Part shown: in pieces, positions 13,291 to 25,156 of the stretch
How the letters are laid out: the number at the start of each line of letters is the position of its first letter
How positions within the stretch are numbered: position 1 is the first letter of the stretch
NCBI GenBank assembly: GCA_900660155.1
Contig: CABFPE010000009.1
Location: forward strand, 1,532,336-1,596,335
Origin: Hofstenia miamia
Taxonomy: Eukaryota > Xenacoelomorpha > Acoela > Hofsteniidae
DNA length: 64,000 bases
Direction of reading: 5' to 3'
The notes under the pieces: generated by a model
Seen by the model: the letters and a program-made list of their open reading frames with translations, nothing else
Databases searched by the model: none
What the model was told of the DNA's origin: nothing
Translations under genes and position numbers: made by a program

Positions 13291-14055
13291 ACTCTCCTTA
13301 TCTATTATGTTTTTTAGCATGCATTGAACAGTGAAAACAGGCTTTTCAGAGAATGAGTTACAGCACAATGCATCATAAGTGGCTTCATTGAGGTATACTG
13401 CTCACAATTAGATTAATATGATCCAATAAACAATAACTGGAAGAAGTTTTTGGGTGGCAGCATAATCTGTACAAGACAACATTTTTTGTCAAATTATTAA
13501 TATTTTAGCAAATTTTTTTTAACTAACTAGCTTTTGTTCAACATAATGATGGCTCAATACAGGTATGTATATATCTAATTAACGTGCTTGGATAGAGTCA
13601 GATGTTCAGTCTGTACATGTATATGTCAGTAAAATTTTTCCCAAAGAATTATAATAGAGAAAGATAGTAAAAACCAAATCATTGAACAACGGAAATTCAG
13701 TGTATATTTCTTAGAATTTTGAATAGTAACAATACATCCGAGGGAAAAGTACTGAGACAGCATGCTTCACACAATCTTTTCTGTTTATTATTTTGCTTTC
13801 TAGAATTCCTGATATTCATTTTCTATTTGTCTCTGGCATTCAAATTTTATTTTAAGTCCGATGAAGTGAAAATATAGTCTCAAGGGCAAAAGTGAGCTTA
13901 CTATCAAGAATAACAACACCTAGAAGGTGAAAAGTAATCATTTATATGTGATAATACCTGGCCTCTCATATGGTATTATATCTCTTCATCTTCATGTTAT
14001 TTAAAATTTCAAAATTTTCGCCATATATGATGAAAATTTCGTACATGATATTAAA
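13291..14055. other. AT-rich non-coding stretch
   Basis: About 0.77 kb in which I see no gene, repeat or regulatory signal that I can support. Confidence 0.55.
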
Positions 14056-14602
14056 TAGAGATGGAAATGGGCTGAGTACATTAAAAAAGCTCCCATTCCA
14101 GCCCATTATTTGTAGGCCAAGCCAATCAATTTCAAATCTTTAGCCTATTTTGAGCCCATTTTTAAAAATTGAAATTAAAATAATTTTACAAATAAGACTG
14201 GACGGAAAAATGGGTTATGGATAGGTTTAATCTAAACTACATTGATGTCATTCAGAACTAAAAACTGGATAAATAATAATTATTTAACCGCGTTATTTAT
14301 AATGTTTCATTTATGATAACAATTCACGTTCAAGTGTCTGTAAAGCTTCAAAAATATGCAATTGCCAAGGAATTGTTTTGTATCTTGTTTGAGTAAAATG
14401 CTTAATTTGAAACAATTTTTAAGAAAAATATTTAAAAAATGTAGTGAGAAACTTAATTAATTTAATTAATTAAACCATGATGGCACTGGTAAAGTATATA
14501 GTAAGAAGGAAAATATGTATTTACATTTTAGCTAAAAAATATCAAGCCCATTTTGGTACATGACATTTCGGCCCAACCCAGCCCAGCCCATTTCCATCTT
14601 TC
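14056..14602. mobile_element. Non-autonomous element with 16-bp inverted repeats
   Basis: AGATGGAAATGGGCTG at 14059-14074 recurs as an exact reverse complement at 14584-14599. The left copy is preceded by TAG, giving a TAGAGATGG start like some hAT ends, while the right end is less regular. Beside each arm are further GCCCA/TGGGC motifs. The interior (about 510 bp) is AT-rich and has no coding potential. No clear target duplication is visible, so the superfamily is uncertain. Confidence 0.5.
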
Positions 14603-17095
14603 GCGACAATATATACCACACGGTTTTCTTATCTAAATCATTTTTAAAGCACCGATTTTTGCTTTCTTTTAGTGTATTAACCAAATCAAATTTGACATCT
14701 TTGAAAGTTTTTTTAGCCTTATAACTGCTAGTCAAATTGATAAGCAATCCTCAAAACTGGACTGGCAATAAAACTGTCAGCCGACTAAATCTAAAAAGTT
14801 TTGCCAGTGTTTAACAAGTATCTTGAAAACTAAATTTTTTTATTATTACTACAATTTAAATAACCACTAGGTCAATTGTTAACAAACTCAGTCCAAACTA
14901 AAATGATACTATTTTCTAGTGTTGTAAATTAAATTTTTCCATCGTACAAGCAGTGTTGAGGACTTCAAAAGGCAAATAATAAGAATTCCATAATTTTCAA
15001 AAACCAGACAAAAATTATGTATAGAAAGAGTTCATTCAAATGCTTGCTACAGTTTGCAGTACTATAGGTGTGTATTAGTGTTGACGAATTTTGAAAGTAT
15101 CCTGTTATTTTTAATATTCAAATTAGAAAAATCATAATTATTCAATAATGTTTGTAATGAATTTCGACATATTTGTAATGAATTTAAGTAATTTCATGGA
15201 AGAACATTGTAAATTGAGCAAATCTAAGGAAGCCTCAATGTCAAATGTGGATTTATTCATCAAAAAACATTTACAATATTTTATGGTGTTTTACAGAAAG
15301 GTGTTCAATTAAAGGGTATTTGAAATTAGTTTCAATTCTTTCTCTTTTGCAAGAAGATCGCTCACACCAGAGTAAGTGGGCACTAGCTTCAATAGAAACT
15401 TCTACAAGGCTAATTTTAGAAATAAGCAACCATAACTGAAAGAAAGACCGTAGGCTTCTATTACCAAAAAAATATAGAATTATGAAATGCTCGTCAGATA
15501 ATCACAAATATTTCTAATGCCAACTTCCAAAATGCACTCATTAGCCTCAACCGCCTGGCTTTTATTTTAAAGACTAAACCGTTTTTCCACATTTACTAGG
15601 AATTTCGTCCAAGCCTATATGCAAATTTTAAAATCTTCTGCATGGGCATGTCTATTGGAAAACATGCTGTAGAAAGGATTAACAATATTTTTTTATAAAT
15701 GTCGATTTTTTGAAAATCATTTATATTCTCTCCATACCTAATGTTAATGAATTTTTAACGTATATTGAGCCCATGGAAGCAACAATGAATTTTGAATGTT
15801 TTTTCTTTTGTACAAATATATCACAAATACGTTGAGGCGCGCCGTGCGCAAAGTTAAAAGTTGCGAGGCTGCGGCTTAAGTGCGAAAAATAAAGCGGAGA
15901 CTCTCTTCTATCACACGGTGCTTTCAGATTGAGCATAGCATTAATATTTTTATATGATCATGAAAAATGGTATAATTCTTAGGCTGTCTAAAGTTAAATG
16001 TGCTTTGCATTTCAAGCGTCTGGAGTGTGAACAACGCAGAAACTGGTACAAAACGTTCTCAATCAAGAGTGATATTCAAGTTTTTTTTTGGTGGTGCAAG
16101 GTGAATTACATGCATGAGAATGCTGTTGATCTTTCAATTTTCAAATTACAAATCGTAACCCTAGTTATTACATAACAAGTAATTTACTTACGGCTATTTT
16201 TAAAGTATATTTTATTCATTCTGATTTGGACTTTTTGCCACACTGTTGTTGGCAGATGTAGGTAATGAGAGTGTAGAATCTTTTCCATTAGTTCTTTTAT
16301 GAATAAAGTACTGATATGATCATTTAGATATGCAAAAGAAAATACATTTCAATAGTTGATTTTTGAACATTTATCTCTGACATGCATGAAGGAAGGTTTT
16401 AATGCAATATCATTAGATTGCGTTAATTTATGAGGAAACTTTAAGACTTATTCAAAACATAAATAAGAATTATGAAATTAAAAATGGAACCAACCTTTAC
16501 ATTGATCAAAAAATTTTGCTTTCTGTCATTTAAGTACATCGCATTGATATGTGAATAAGAAACGCTTACAGAATTTTTAGGTAAGATGAAGTGATGATTA
16601 CATTTCAATATAAAATATTTCAAAAACTTGAAATATTTTGATATATTTTTGCAACCAAGATCTTAACATTGGATGTGCTGAAAAAAGCTACAACTAGTGT
16701 CTACCGGTAGAAGTTGATTGTGTATGTTGATATTTTAAATGCTTCATGAATTACGTAATATTTCCCTAATGAAAGCATAGTTGTTATCCATTGACGTCAT
16801 TTTTCTCACATTGATTACAGCTTATTATTTCTATAATTCGTCAATAAAGAAAAACGTAAAGGAATTATGGGTTTAGCATAATCCGTCAGTGTTACTATGA
16901 ACTACGGAATATTTTGCGCAGTTTCGGTTCTCTTGTAATCTAATTGTTGTTACTACAACAACGGCTCACAAAATTAAAGAGCTAATTGAAAGATCAATCT
17001 CACATCTAACAAAGAAAACGCAAAATTTGTGAATATTGATGGTATGCTTTCAGCAGTAATGCAACATTTTGAAATTATTCGTGAAACGGTTGCAT

Positions 17096-17134
<39 letters not shown>

Positions 17135-20115
17135 ATATATAGGTTAAAAATTGCTTATTGAAGAGTATGTATATTCCTGCTGAAGTTTTGATTATAGGTG
17201 TGGCCAAACGTATCACTATAATATTTTTAGTTTGTGTAATCTTACCAATACACATGTGGAAATGCACATTGCCAAGGACATTAATGTTCTTGATATAGTG
17301 AATAGAAAAATATTGCTTAGAAACCAAAAGACAATTGAATGAAAATAATGGAAAACCTCGATTTTATTTAAAATTTGACGAATATTATTTTGAAAATATT
17401 CAATTTAGTTTTATTACATCTAAGGGCAGTACGAATGTTATTGAAAACATTGAGTTGAGTCAAATATAATTCAAAGCGTCTAAAATTCCTAAGTTTATTT
17501 TTTCCTTTAGACTGTAGTCGAAGAAACGCATGACAAATTCAAAGGTAATCACACTGTTTTCAGATATCAGGAATTTGAATTGACCTGTTTTTAAAATTTC
17601 TACTTGCTTGTATAATTTGTGATAGATATTTTGGATACTGATGATAAAAAAGCATTTTTTGATAGATATTTTAATAAATTATGAACTAATGTGGGCTGTA
17701 AAAAACTGTTTCTCTAAGGTACAATGGCTCGCTTGAATCCGGTCGGCTTAAGTGTATTTTTACCCACTTCTAATATTGAAAGTTTTTTTTGAAAATTCAA
17801 AACTATGATGCTGCAAGTTAAATATTTGTTTTGTGTAGGTATTTAATTACTCCTTTTTATTAAATCAATTTTATTATTAAGCTTTTCTTCTAAAATTAAC
17901 TTGCCATTACTAACAATATATCCATAATGATTAACTGGTCATTATACGACTTTAAAGGCATCAATCAAATACAAAATTAATATTCTTCATAACCTATTGG
18001 TTTCACTTGACATTAGTCAAAGTCAGTTTTCACGAATCATTCATAAAATTCTTACCGAAACAAATTCATTAAGTTAAATTTAATTAAGCAATTTAGCAAG
18101 AAACCATTTTAATATTTGTCATTAAATAGTTATTGAATATGAAGCTATAATCATTATAAAAAAAGTCCAACAATTCTTATTAAAAATAACAATATTGAAA
18201 GTATTTGTAAATGAAGTCTGTGGCTAAATATATTTCGGACAAGTCTCACACCAATTGTGCAGGAGAAGCTTTGAAAATTGAACATTTACCATCGTATCAA
18301 ATCATTTACAGGTTTGTAAAAATTATTTCAATTGTACAGTTTTATATAACAATCAAGATTAATTAGTTGAAAGGTATTCGAATAATATATAATGCTATAA
18401 AACAATGTTAAAATCAAATGGAAAATGTATATTTAATATAACATTTTTATACTAACTTTTTATATTAAATTTCATTTTATTTGAAAATAATTTCGATAGT
18501 AATGCCTAGAAAAGCAAAATACATGAGAAATATATTGATTTCATTTAGATTGTTATCAAATCAAACTATGTGTTATGTATTTATAGAATTACAATATATT
18601 TATTTATTTTCTATAATATATATATACATATATATATAATGGTTTGCAAGAAATGAAATTAGTTAATTAGCTGTCTGCTTCTAAAATACGCTTAAATAGC
18701 ATTCTTGTATTTAACAATAAAAAAGTTCTTGAAAATAGTTAACAAAACTTGAAGGATGCTTTTCATTATGTAAATTCGGTTTTGTCGTTGCATATTAAAA
18801 TACTCTTATTAATTTTACAAAGTTGTTCACAATTATTGCAGCAGAATTTTGCTACCAACTCCTTTGACAGAATCGATAGAACTGCAAATGAAATAATTAG
18901 GAAATTGCTTCGTGAATGATTTCAAAATCAATTGCAGACCTTTCCTAAAACAAATATGCAATATTTCATCAACGCAGTTAAGACCTAAATAAACTCATGT
19001 CGAAAATTGTGTTTAAGTGGTCGTAATGAATGTTGCAATTAAATGTGGATTGTTATGCAAATTGAATCATTGATGTTCTTCAACGAAAAATCCTATATAT
19101 TCAGAAGACATTTAGTCTACATGCATAATTAACTAAGTATTTTCAAGCAAGATGTCGTGTTTGATGTAATGTATTCAATCAAGGTAATACTTGCAGTTTT
19201 TGCACATTGAATTTATGAGATTAACAAAGATGCGAATATTTTTTAATATTAAAAATAAAAAAAATAATCTTTAGTCATATATTCAATTCGTCCTTAGTAA
19301 AATACGTTCGATAAAATACGTATGATTTCCTATATTTATGCTATTTCAGAATTTATGATTTACTCAATACATTATGAATCAATCATACTTAATAATTGCT
19401 TCACGTGCTTCTTCGTAAATCTTTGATAAAAAGATCGTATAAAAAACGTTGTTTATATGTCAATCTTATGTATATATATATATATATAATATTTTTTCAA
19501 TAAGGAGTTCAAATAAAGGTATATATAAGTTGTAGTTATTTTATTGTGCAAACATGGGCGCCACAGAAACTTTTCAAAGAGAAAAAATATTTAATGAAAA
19601 ATGGAAAATTTGAAATTGATTAAATGTAGCTATTTATAGGGTAAAATCAGCTGTAATTAAATATGGCAAATAAGTTGTTTAATTAAAAATTGAAGTATTC
19701 TGAGATTAGCACCAAATCTTGATATAAAGTTGTTAACAAATCTATCATTCATGAATTACATTGTTTCGATGAACTCTGATCATGCAGAGTTATCACAAGC
19801 GATGCTTACTCATTGTATTTCTCAGCCGGGCCTCAACTACAAAAAGGCCTCTATTTTCCCGAGTACAAAATGAATTTTCAATATTGTTGGTTCTACCTGT
19901 AATTACAATATTTTTGAACTGTCATTTAGCACCTTAGGGAAGGTTATTGACTGCCGTAGCAGGTTCTTGTTGAAGAGTCTTACAAAAAATGTCACCAGGG
20001 ATCTTCTCCATTAGCCAAATTATATATTTAATAAAAATTAGTAATCCTGCTAAATATTCCCCGCATGTAATTTCTATCCTTGAACAATCCCACTACAATC
20101 ACTGTATTATGGAAT
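14603..20115. other. AT-rich stretch with microsatellites and one CpG-dense patch
   Basis: About 5.5 kb without a recognised gene. It holds (TA)n tracts at 17099-17140, 18612-18639 and 19469-19489. A short G+C- and CpG-rich patch lies at about 15830-15915, inside a 71-codon minus-strand frame (15721-15936) that I do not recognise. Confidence 0.5.
17099..17140. repeat. (TA)n microsatellite
   Basis: About twenty AT/TA dinucleotides with one TATTAT interruption. Confidence 0.95.
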
Positions 20116-20364
20116 TTAAATGAAAATATCTTCAATATTCGAGTTACTTAGAAAATTACTTCTTTGTGTCTGTTTGATACAGAGACGTGGCATTCCACTT
20201 TCAATACTTATAATTGGCTTATATACTTGGCTTTCAGCAGAAAACATACTATGGAAAGCTTTTTGCGCTTTTTCACCATCTTCTTTTAAAAAGTTTGTTA
20301 AAACGTCAACATGCTTTACCAAACCAAGCTTTATGGATTGCAACATATTTGTAATTGTTTCAGG
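20116..20364 (-). pseudogene. hAT-transposase-like fragment (ZMYM/P52rIPK type)
   Basis: About 82 codons on the minus strand. The C-terminal part, M-P-R-L-C-I-K-Q-T-Q-R-S-N-F (codons about 58-71), matches the M-P-R-x-x-x-R-Q-T-x-R-x-N signature near the C-terminal region of hAT-like proteins of the THAP12/P52rIPK and ZMYM groups. The preceding helix-rich segment (L-V-K-H-V-D-V-L-T-N-F-L) also fits. The frame begins right after an in-frame TAG that is part of a TTCTTAG/CCT acceptor-like site at 20365-20366, so it could be an exon. It then stops at I-F-I without the dimerisation domain that family members carry. The upstream RNase H-like core was not found. Most likely a hAT relic or a broken domesticated copy. 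Confidence 0.55.
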
Positions 20365-20875
20365 CTAAGATTCTATTCTTTATCAATAATTTTTTTTCAA
20401 TTGGCAGCAGATGCCATCAATGCACAGAATTTCAAAATATTTAGAGAAAGGAGCTCACTTCCCAAATACAAGTACACTGCACTCTACATACAATAAAACT
20501 ATCATATGGGCCTAGTTTTGTACATGGGGAGTTTTATTTAAAACTTCTACTTCTGAGACATGATTAATCTTTTTCAGAATTGTGATGGCATGGGCATCAA
20601 ACGGAAGGGTTTCACTTGAGACACTTGTGGAATGTTGAAAATTGGTTCTGGTTTTTATTGGAGTGTCTTTTAAAATTAGTAAGTAAACAAATGTTATATT
20701 GTTAATTTTAAAGTTATACAATGAACACCAATCGAAAATTTTGTTTAGGATGTTCACACTGTTATTGTCATTAAAGCGATTACAAACTATTGCGACATTA
20801 ACATCATCATTCATCAGCGTACTTAGTTAAGACTGAATATGAAAAGAAAATTTGAATTGATCGCAAACTAAGTTA

Positions 20876-20878
<3 letters not shown>

Positions 20879-20922
<44 letters not shown>
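20879..20922. repeat. (TA)n microsatellite
   Basis: About 44 bases of uninterrupted TA dinucleotides. Confidence 0.95.
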
Positions 20923-20925
<3 letters not shown>

Positions 20926-21634
20926 TGTTTACAAAGTCTGCTTAAACTATTCATTGTAAAAACAGGAAATATCTTATGCAGACATGTTTCCAGTGTCTCC
21001 ACTCATCGTCAGTACAAAATAACGAAAACAATATGGTGTAAATACAAATTTTATGATATTAAAATTATAATTGATAGAACTTATACGATATTAAGTTTTT
21101 AACTTAAATCTTTATTTAATGGATTGTCCCTAGTTTCTTTTATAAATATAGTTTCTGCAATTTTCGTTTTTTTATGTTTTCATTAAAATAGTAAAGCTTT
21201 TCCTTTTAGCTGCATGTTCATGACAACGTATTTCTATTGACAAGTATCCATTTAATACTGAATGGCGAAATAAATACAATCTTCTCTTCCAATTAAGTAA
21301 ATCTGTAATTGTATCTTGGTCTGGACATGGGGAAATATTTTAAAAAATTAATTTTCCAAATAATTCACACACAGTTATCAATGCGAGATGGAACAGAAAA
21401 GTCATTTTCTACTTATTTCCTGAAATAAGGGATACTGCATAACTTGCTGCAATTAAATAAATTAGTTCATTTTGAATTATTGGGCTAACACATGGTTTGG
21501 TGTTGGTACAGGCATCAATTGAGATCATTTAAATAGCTTTTCATATGTATGCAAAGGGCTCAAAATATTGTGAAACACTAACTGGATGGGTCCCAAATTA
21601 GGAATTTGCAAAAGTGCAATTTTGACACACCTTA

Positions 21635-21638
<4 letters not shown>

Positions 21639-21670
<32 letters not shown>
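21639..21670. repeat. (TA)n microsatellite
   Basis: About 32 bases of AT/TA repeats. Confidence 0.95.
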
Positions 21671-21673
<3 letters not shown>

Positions 21674-21925
21674 GTTTTTTGCTATGGACATGCAAAAACC
21701 TTATATTTGGCGGGAAATGATCTGAAATTTCTAAGGTATTTAGCGGGAATCGCACTTTTTCACCAAAAAATCTATTTTTTGACCGTTGCTCCCACAGTAT
21801 TCACTCGAACTTAAATATATTTACCATGGGAGTTGGTATATTAAAGAGACACTACACTGCAAAATTTCAAAGATTTGTGTTTGGAAACGCGGTCATGATA
21901 AGGTTTTAAAAAACATTTAGTGGGA

Positions 21926-21931
21926 GATATA

Positions 21932-21970
<39 letters not shown>
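21926..21970. repeat. (TA)n microsatellite at the LINE 5' break
   Basis: Nearly pure TA with one ATAC interruption. It directly abuts the 5'-truncated LINE that follows. Confidence 0.95.
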
Positions 21971-22866
21971 GAATTAGTCACTACTTTACTAGCTTGAATA
22001 TAACACATTACATGCATGCGGATGACACTCAATTTCTTATGCGAGTTAATTCAAATAACGATATTGTCAATTCTATCAGTAGCGTTGAAACTATTGTGGA
22101 TGACTTACAGAAGCTTTTATCACAAGCATTTCAATGTTTGAATAGTAGTAAGACAAAGAAAATAATCTTTAATTCTCGGAATATTCTATTAGACACAAAT
22201 ATCACTTGCTTACCAATCAAGAATCTTGGAATATTTCTCGAGAATAAGTTTGACATGGTTGCTCATATCCATCAAGTTATTAAGACCTCACATCATACTT
22301 TTCGCAATTTGTATGGATTAAGGAAATACTTATCAACAGACCTAAGAAGCAATTTGACTAGATCATTTGTGCTATCCAAATTGGATTTCATGAATGGTAG
22401 TATGTATGGTCTCACATCCAGTTTACTGCTAAAGTTGCAGTATGTACAAAATCGATGTGCGAGATTTTGTTGAACTTAGGGAAATACGATCACATTAGTC
22501 CAACTCTATATCAACTTCACGGGCAAAAAGGTTTCGTTTCGCATAAAGTACAAAGTATAAGCTTAATGGTGTGGAGATGCATTAATGGCCTTGCTCCCTT
22601 ATGCCTATTTACTTCTCTTCATTTCGAGGATCCCTCCAAGAGAACAATAGTTGGCAAATTACTTGTTATTCTGAAGACTCGTCTTGCTTCTGGTGATAAA
22701 ATGTTTAGCGTTCGTGGTCCAAAATTATTCAATTCTTTGTTTGCAATCCTAAGGAATGAATCGTCTATCATGTTTTTGAATAAAGTACTCAAACATGAGC
22801 TTTTCATACAGCAATTAACGGATCTCAACTGTTATTTGTGATTTTTAGCGCAATAAAATTAATTTT
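21971..22866 (+). mobile_element. 5'-truncated LINE, C-terminal half of reverse transcriptase
   Basis: The frame at 21994-22473 starts with H-A-D-D-T-Q-F (the Y/F-A-D-D catalytic box with H at the first position). It continues with the usual CR1/Jockey-group landmarks: K-T-K near residue 52, N-L-G-I-F near residue 75, S-K-L-D-F-M-N-G-S near 128 and L-Q-Y-V-Q-N-R-C-A-R at the end. The second frame (22455-22841) continues with D-H-I-S-P-T-L-Y-Q-L-H and L-F-N-S-L, as in the C-terminal tail of these elements. A single frameshift near 22465 separates the two frames. Endonuclease, ORF1 and the first RT motifs are missing because of 5' truncation at the (TA)n tract. The 3' UTR is short (an AATAAA-like AATAAAAT at about 22853) and a second (TA)n follows at 22900. 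Confidence 0.88.
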
Positions 22867-22899
22867 TTTAAGTATGGGGTGCTTTATCAAGAATATAAA

Positions 22900-22941
22900 C
22901 TATATATATATATATTTATATATATATATATATATATATAA
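22900..22941. repeat. (TA)n microsatellite
   Basis: TA repeats with one TTTA interruption, about 60 bases past the stop codon of the LINE. Confidence 0.95.
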
Positions 22942-24054
22942 TTACTTCAGCATTAAAATTGCACACATATTTAGCACCTATCAGTGGCCACACGCATTTT
23001 AATAATCTGTAATCATTGATAATCGGAAATCTTTGTATGGATTTAAAAGTTACGTCAAATATTAATAAAATTTAGTGCCTTATTTATGCATAAAAATGGC
23101 GACTGGAAAACAGGAATGCTGGCGCCAAATTTGTTTGAAGTAAGCATCTTTTCTGGAGATATACGTCGTAATTATCAATATGCTGTTACTTTACGCACAT
23201 TACATTTTAGTGGAGTATGTTAAAAGCTTTGGGGGCAATCTATAACAAAGTGCTTCGGCCTGCTCTCTCATTCACTTGAAATTAGCGTTGCATTAGTTTG
23301 TCGATTGTTATCGATTCTGTCATAAGATAGAGTGGGTTTAGAAGGAATTCTATTTCACAATATTTTTATCTGGATTTCCTTTAGCTCCAGTCGCCAGCAT
23401 TTAATCAGGTGACAGACAATTTAGAAATTCATAACTCGCACTTTAAATTTTCTTTGTCTCGAATTAACTTTACTGTCAAAGCCGTTCAACTCACTTCAAA
23501 TGTAAGCGACAAAGTTCATATTACCATATGGATAACTTTATTTTCAAATATATGAAACTATAATCCATTGAAATAGAGAGATGTCCTATACTATTTATTA
23601 GCTGTCTTGCAACAAGCTGTTCCCAGCATAGTGGTGAAACGCGGTTAGTTTTTGCAATGGTTGGGGAATTTTTTCCGGGTCAGGTTGGATATTAATTGGA
23701 ATTGGGGAAGCAATGTTTGATTAATATGTTTTATCAACTTCAACATTTTTAAAAATGATAGGGCATTTGCAACAAATATGATGTCTCTATGTAATAAATA
23801 CAGTAAGAATATTTTCCATATAGATATACTGTATATATATATATTAAGAATTACACATTTCTGTATGTAAAAATTATTTCTAAGAAATATCAAATTTGAA
23901 ATCAAATTTTGAATAAAATAACATTCACATTTTCAGAGTTTGAAAGACATTGAAATTTCAAACTTCATTTTCGTCAAACTTTGAACGCCCAGATTACTAT
24001 ACATTTGATTGGTTATTTACAGTTTCAATTCAGCACTCCATGATTATTATGATA

Positions 24055-24057
<3 letters not shown>
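22942..24057. other. AT-rich non-coding stretch
   Basis: About 1.1 kb without a supportable gene. The only feature is a short TA run near 23831-23844. Confidence 0.5.
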
Positions 24058-24094
<37 letters not shown>

Positions 24095-24107
24095 TATATA
24101 TATATAA
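24058..24107. repeat. (TA)n microsatellite
   Basis: TA repeat interrupted once by TTGG. Confidence 0.95.
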
Positions 24108-24146
24108 ATTTAATAAAGATAAGCAGCTAAATTTAAGAAAACATTT

Positions 24147-24346
24147 CTATAAAACTAATATTGCGAGATTCCCAGTGTTATCAAAGGTACTTGCGAGGTC
24201 AATTTTTTCAGCTCCAGTAATAAATACGCAATCAAAACGTGATTTAGCTTCATCAGGACTTGCGGCGAACGACATGCGATCAGGTTTTTGAACAGAAACA
24301 CTTGAGGCAATTGAATTGCTATATTTAACATATAGTAATGCAAATA
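24147..24346 (-). other. Short coding-like segment, unrecognised
   Basis: About 65 open codons on the minus strand between stops, with a more balanced base composition than the surroundings. The amino-acid mix is protein-like: K-P-D-R-M-S-F-A-A-S-P-D-E-A-K-S-R-F-D, then I-T-G-A-E-K-I-D-L-A-S. I do not recognise a family. It could be an exon of a host gene whose other exons are not evident, or a fragment of an old element. Confidence 0.25.
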
Positions 24347-25031
24347 TCCATCACACTTTGTGCTTTTATCACAACTGAATTATTTGCATTTTAAAATTCG
24401 AATGTGAATTTTTTTAATCAAATTCGAAAATCGGTTTAGGGCCGAGCATGAAAATCTCAACTCGATTACAACTACGAGGGGTGCTTTAAAATTATTTATA
24501 AAATCGCATTTGACAATGTCCAAAAGAAGACGTTGAGATTTGGAAATATTTCTAATTATAAACCAATAAAGAAAATTATCTACAATTAAGATCCTAAACT
24601 TTCCATCAGATAATATGTGCAGATAATCAGTAATTCCAAAAAGATCCTCTTGCTGTGATGGACACTCTTGAATCCGAGTTAGAATTAAGTGTATCTCCAA
24701 ATAGGATATTAAGAAATTTTTCTAATGCATTTCTTGACATTATTTTTGTAGATGGATGTTCATTTGTTTTCAAATTAAAAGTTTATCATAAGTTATTATT
24801 ATTAATATTATTACTGCGATTTTTTTACTGACTAAAGGCCCGCGTCTCATTTCCTTCGAAATACATTAATACATTTCTTTAGAATTTCATTTACAAAAAT
24901 ATTAAATTAAAATCATTTTGTTTGTAATGTGTGAGAAAAGTATTCAATTGAAGATTTAATTTCAAAGCCGTACTTTTGCGTTATCTCTCCCCATCCAAAT
25001 AATTGCAAAAATTGCTAATTTATCAATATAA
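24347..25031. other. AT-rich non-coding stretch
   Basis: About 0.7 kb. A 106-codon minus-strand frame (24380-24700) is present, but I see no motif in it and do not call it as a gene. Confidence 0.5.
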
Positions 25032-25156
25032 TCATAACCTTGCCCCTAACTCAAGCCATATACCTAAGCATATCCTTAACCCCAACCCTAAACTAAAACA
25101 TAACCCTAAACTCAACCCTAACTTTAAGCTAAATTCTCCCCTAACCCTAATCTTGC
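25032..25156. repeat. Degenerate interstitial telomere-like repeats (CCCTAA)
   Basis: Within about 125 bases, AACCCTAA-type units recur many times with spacers and single-base variants (for example CCCCAACCCTAAACT, CATAACCCTAAACTC and CCCTAACCCTAATC). The C-rich strand is the plus strand. The pattern matches the animal telomere hexamer TTAGGG on the minus strand in decayed form. Confidence 0.75.

Larger units (their letters stand above)
20365..21925. other. AT-rich non-coding stretch
   Basis: Contains (TA)n tracts at 20879-20922 and 21639-21670. A 100-codon minus-strand frame (20512-20814) lies just upstream of the hAT-like fragment, but I see no family motif in it and do not call it. Confidence 0.5.
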
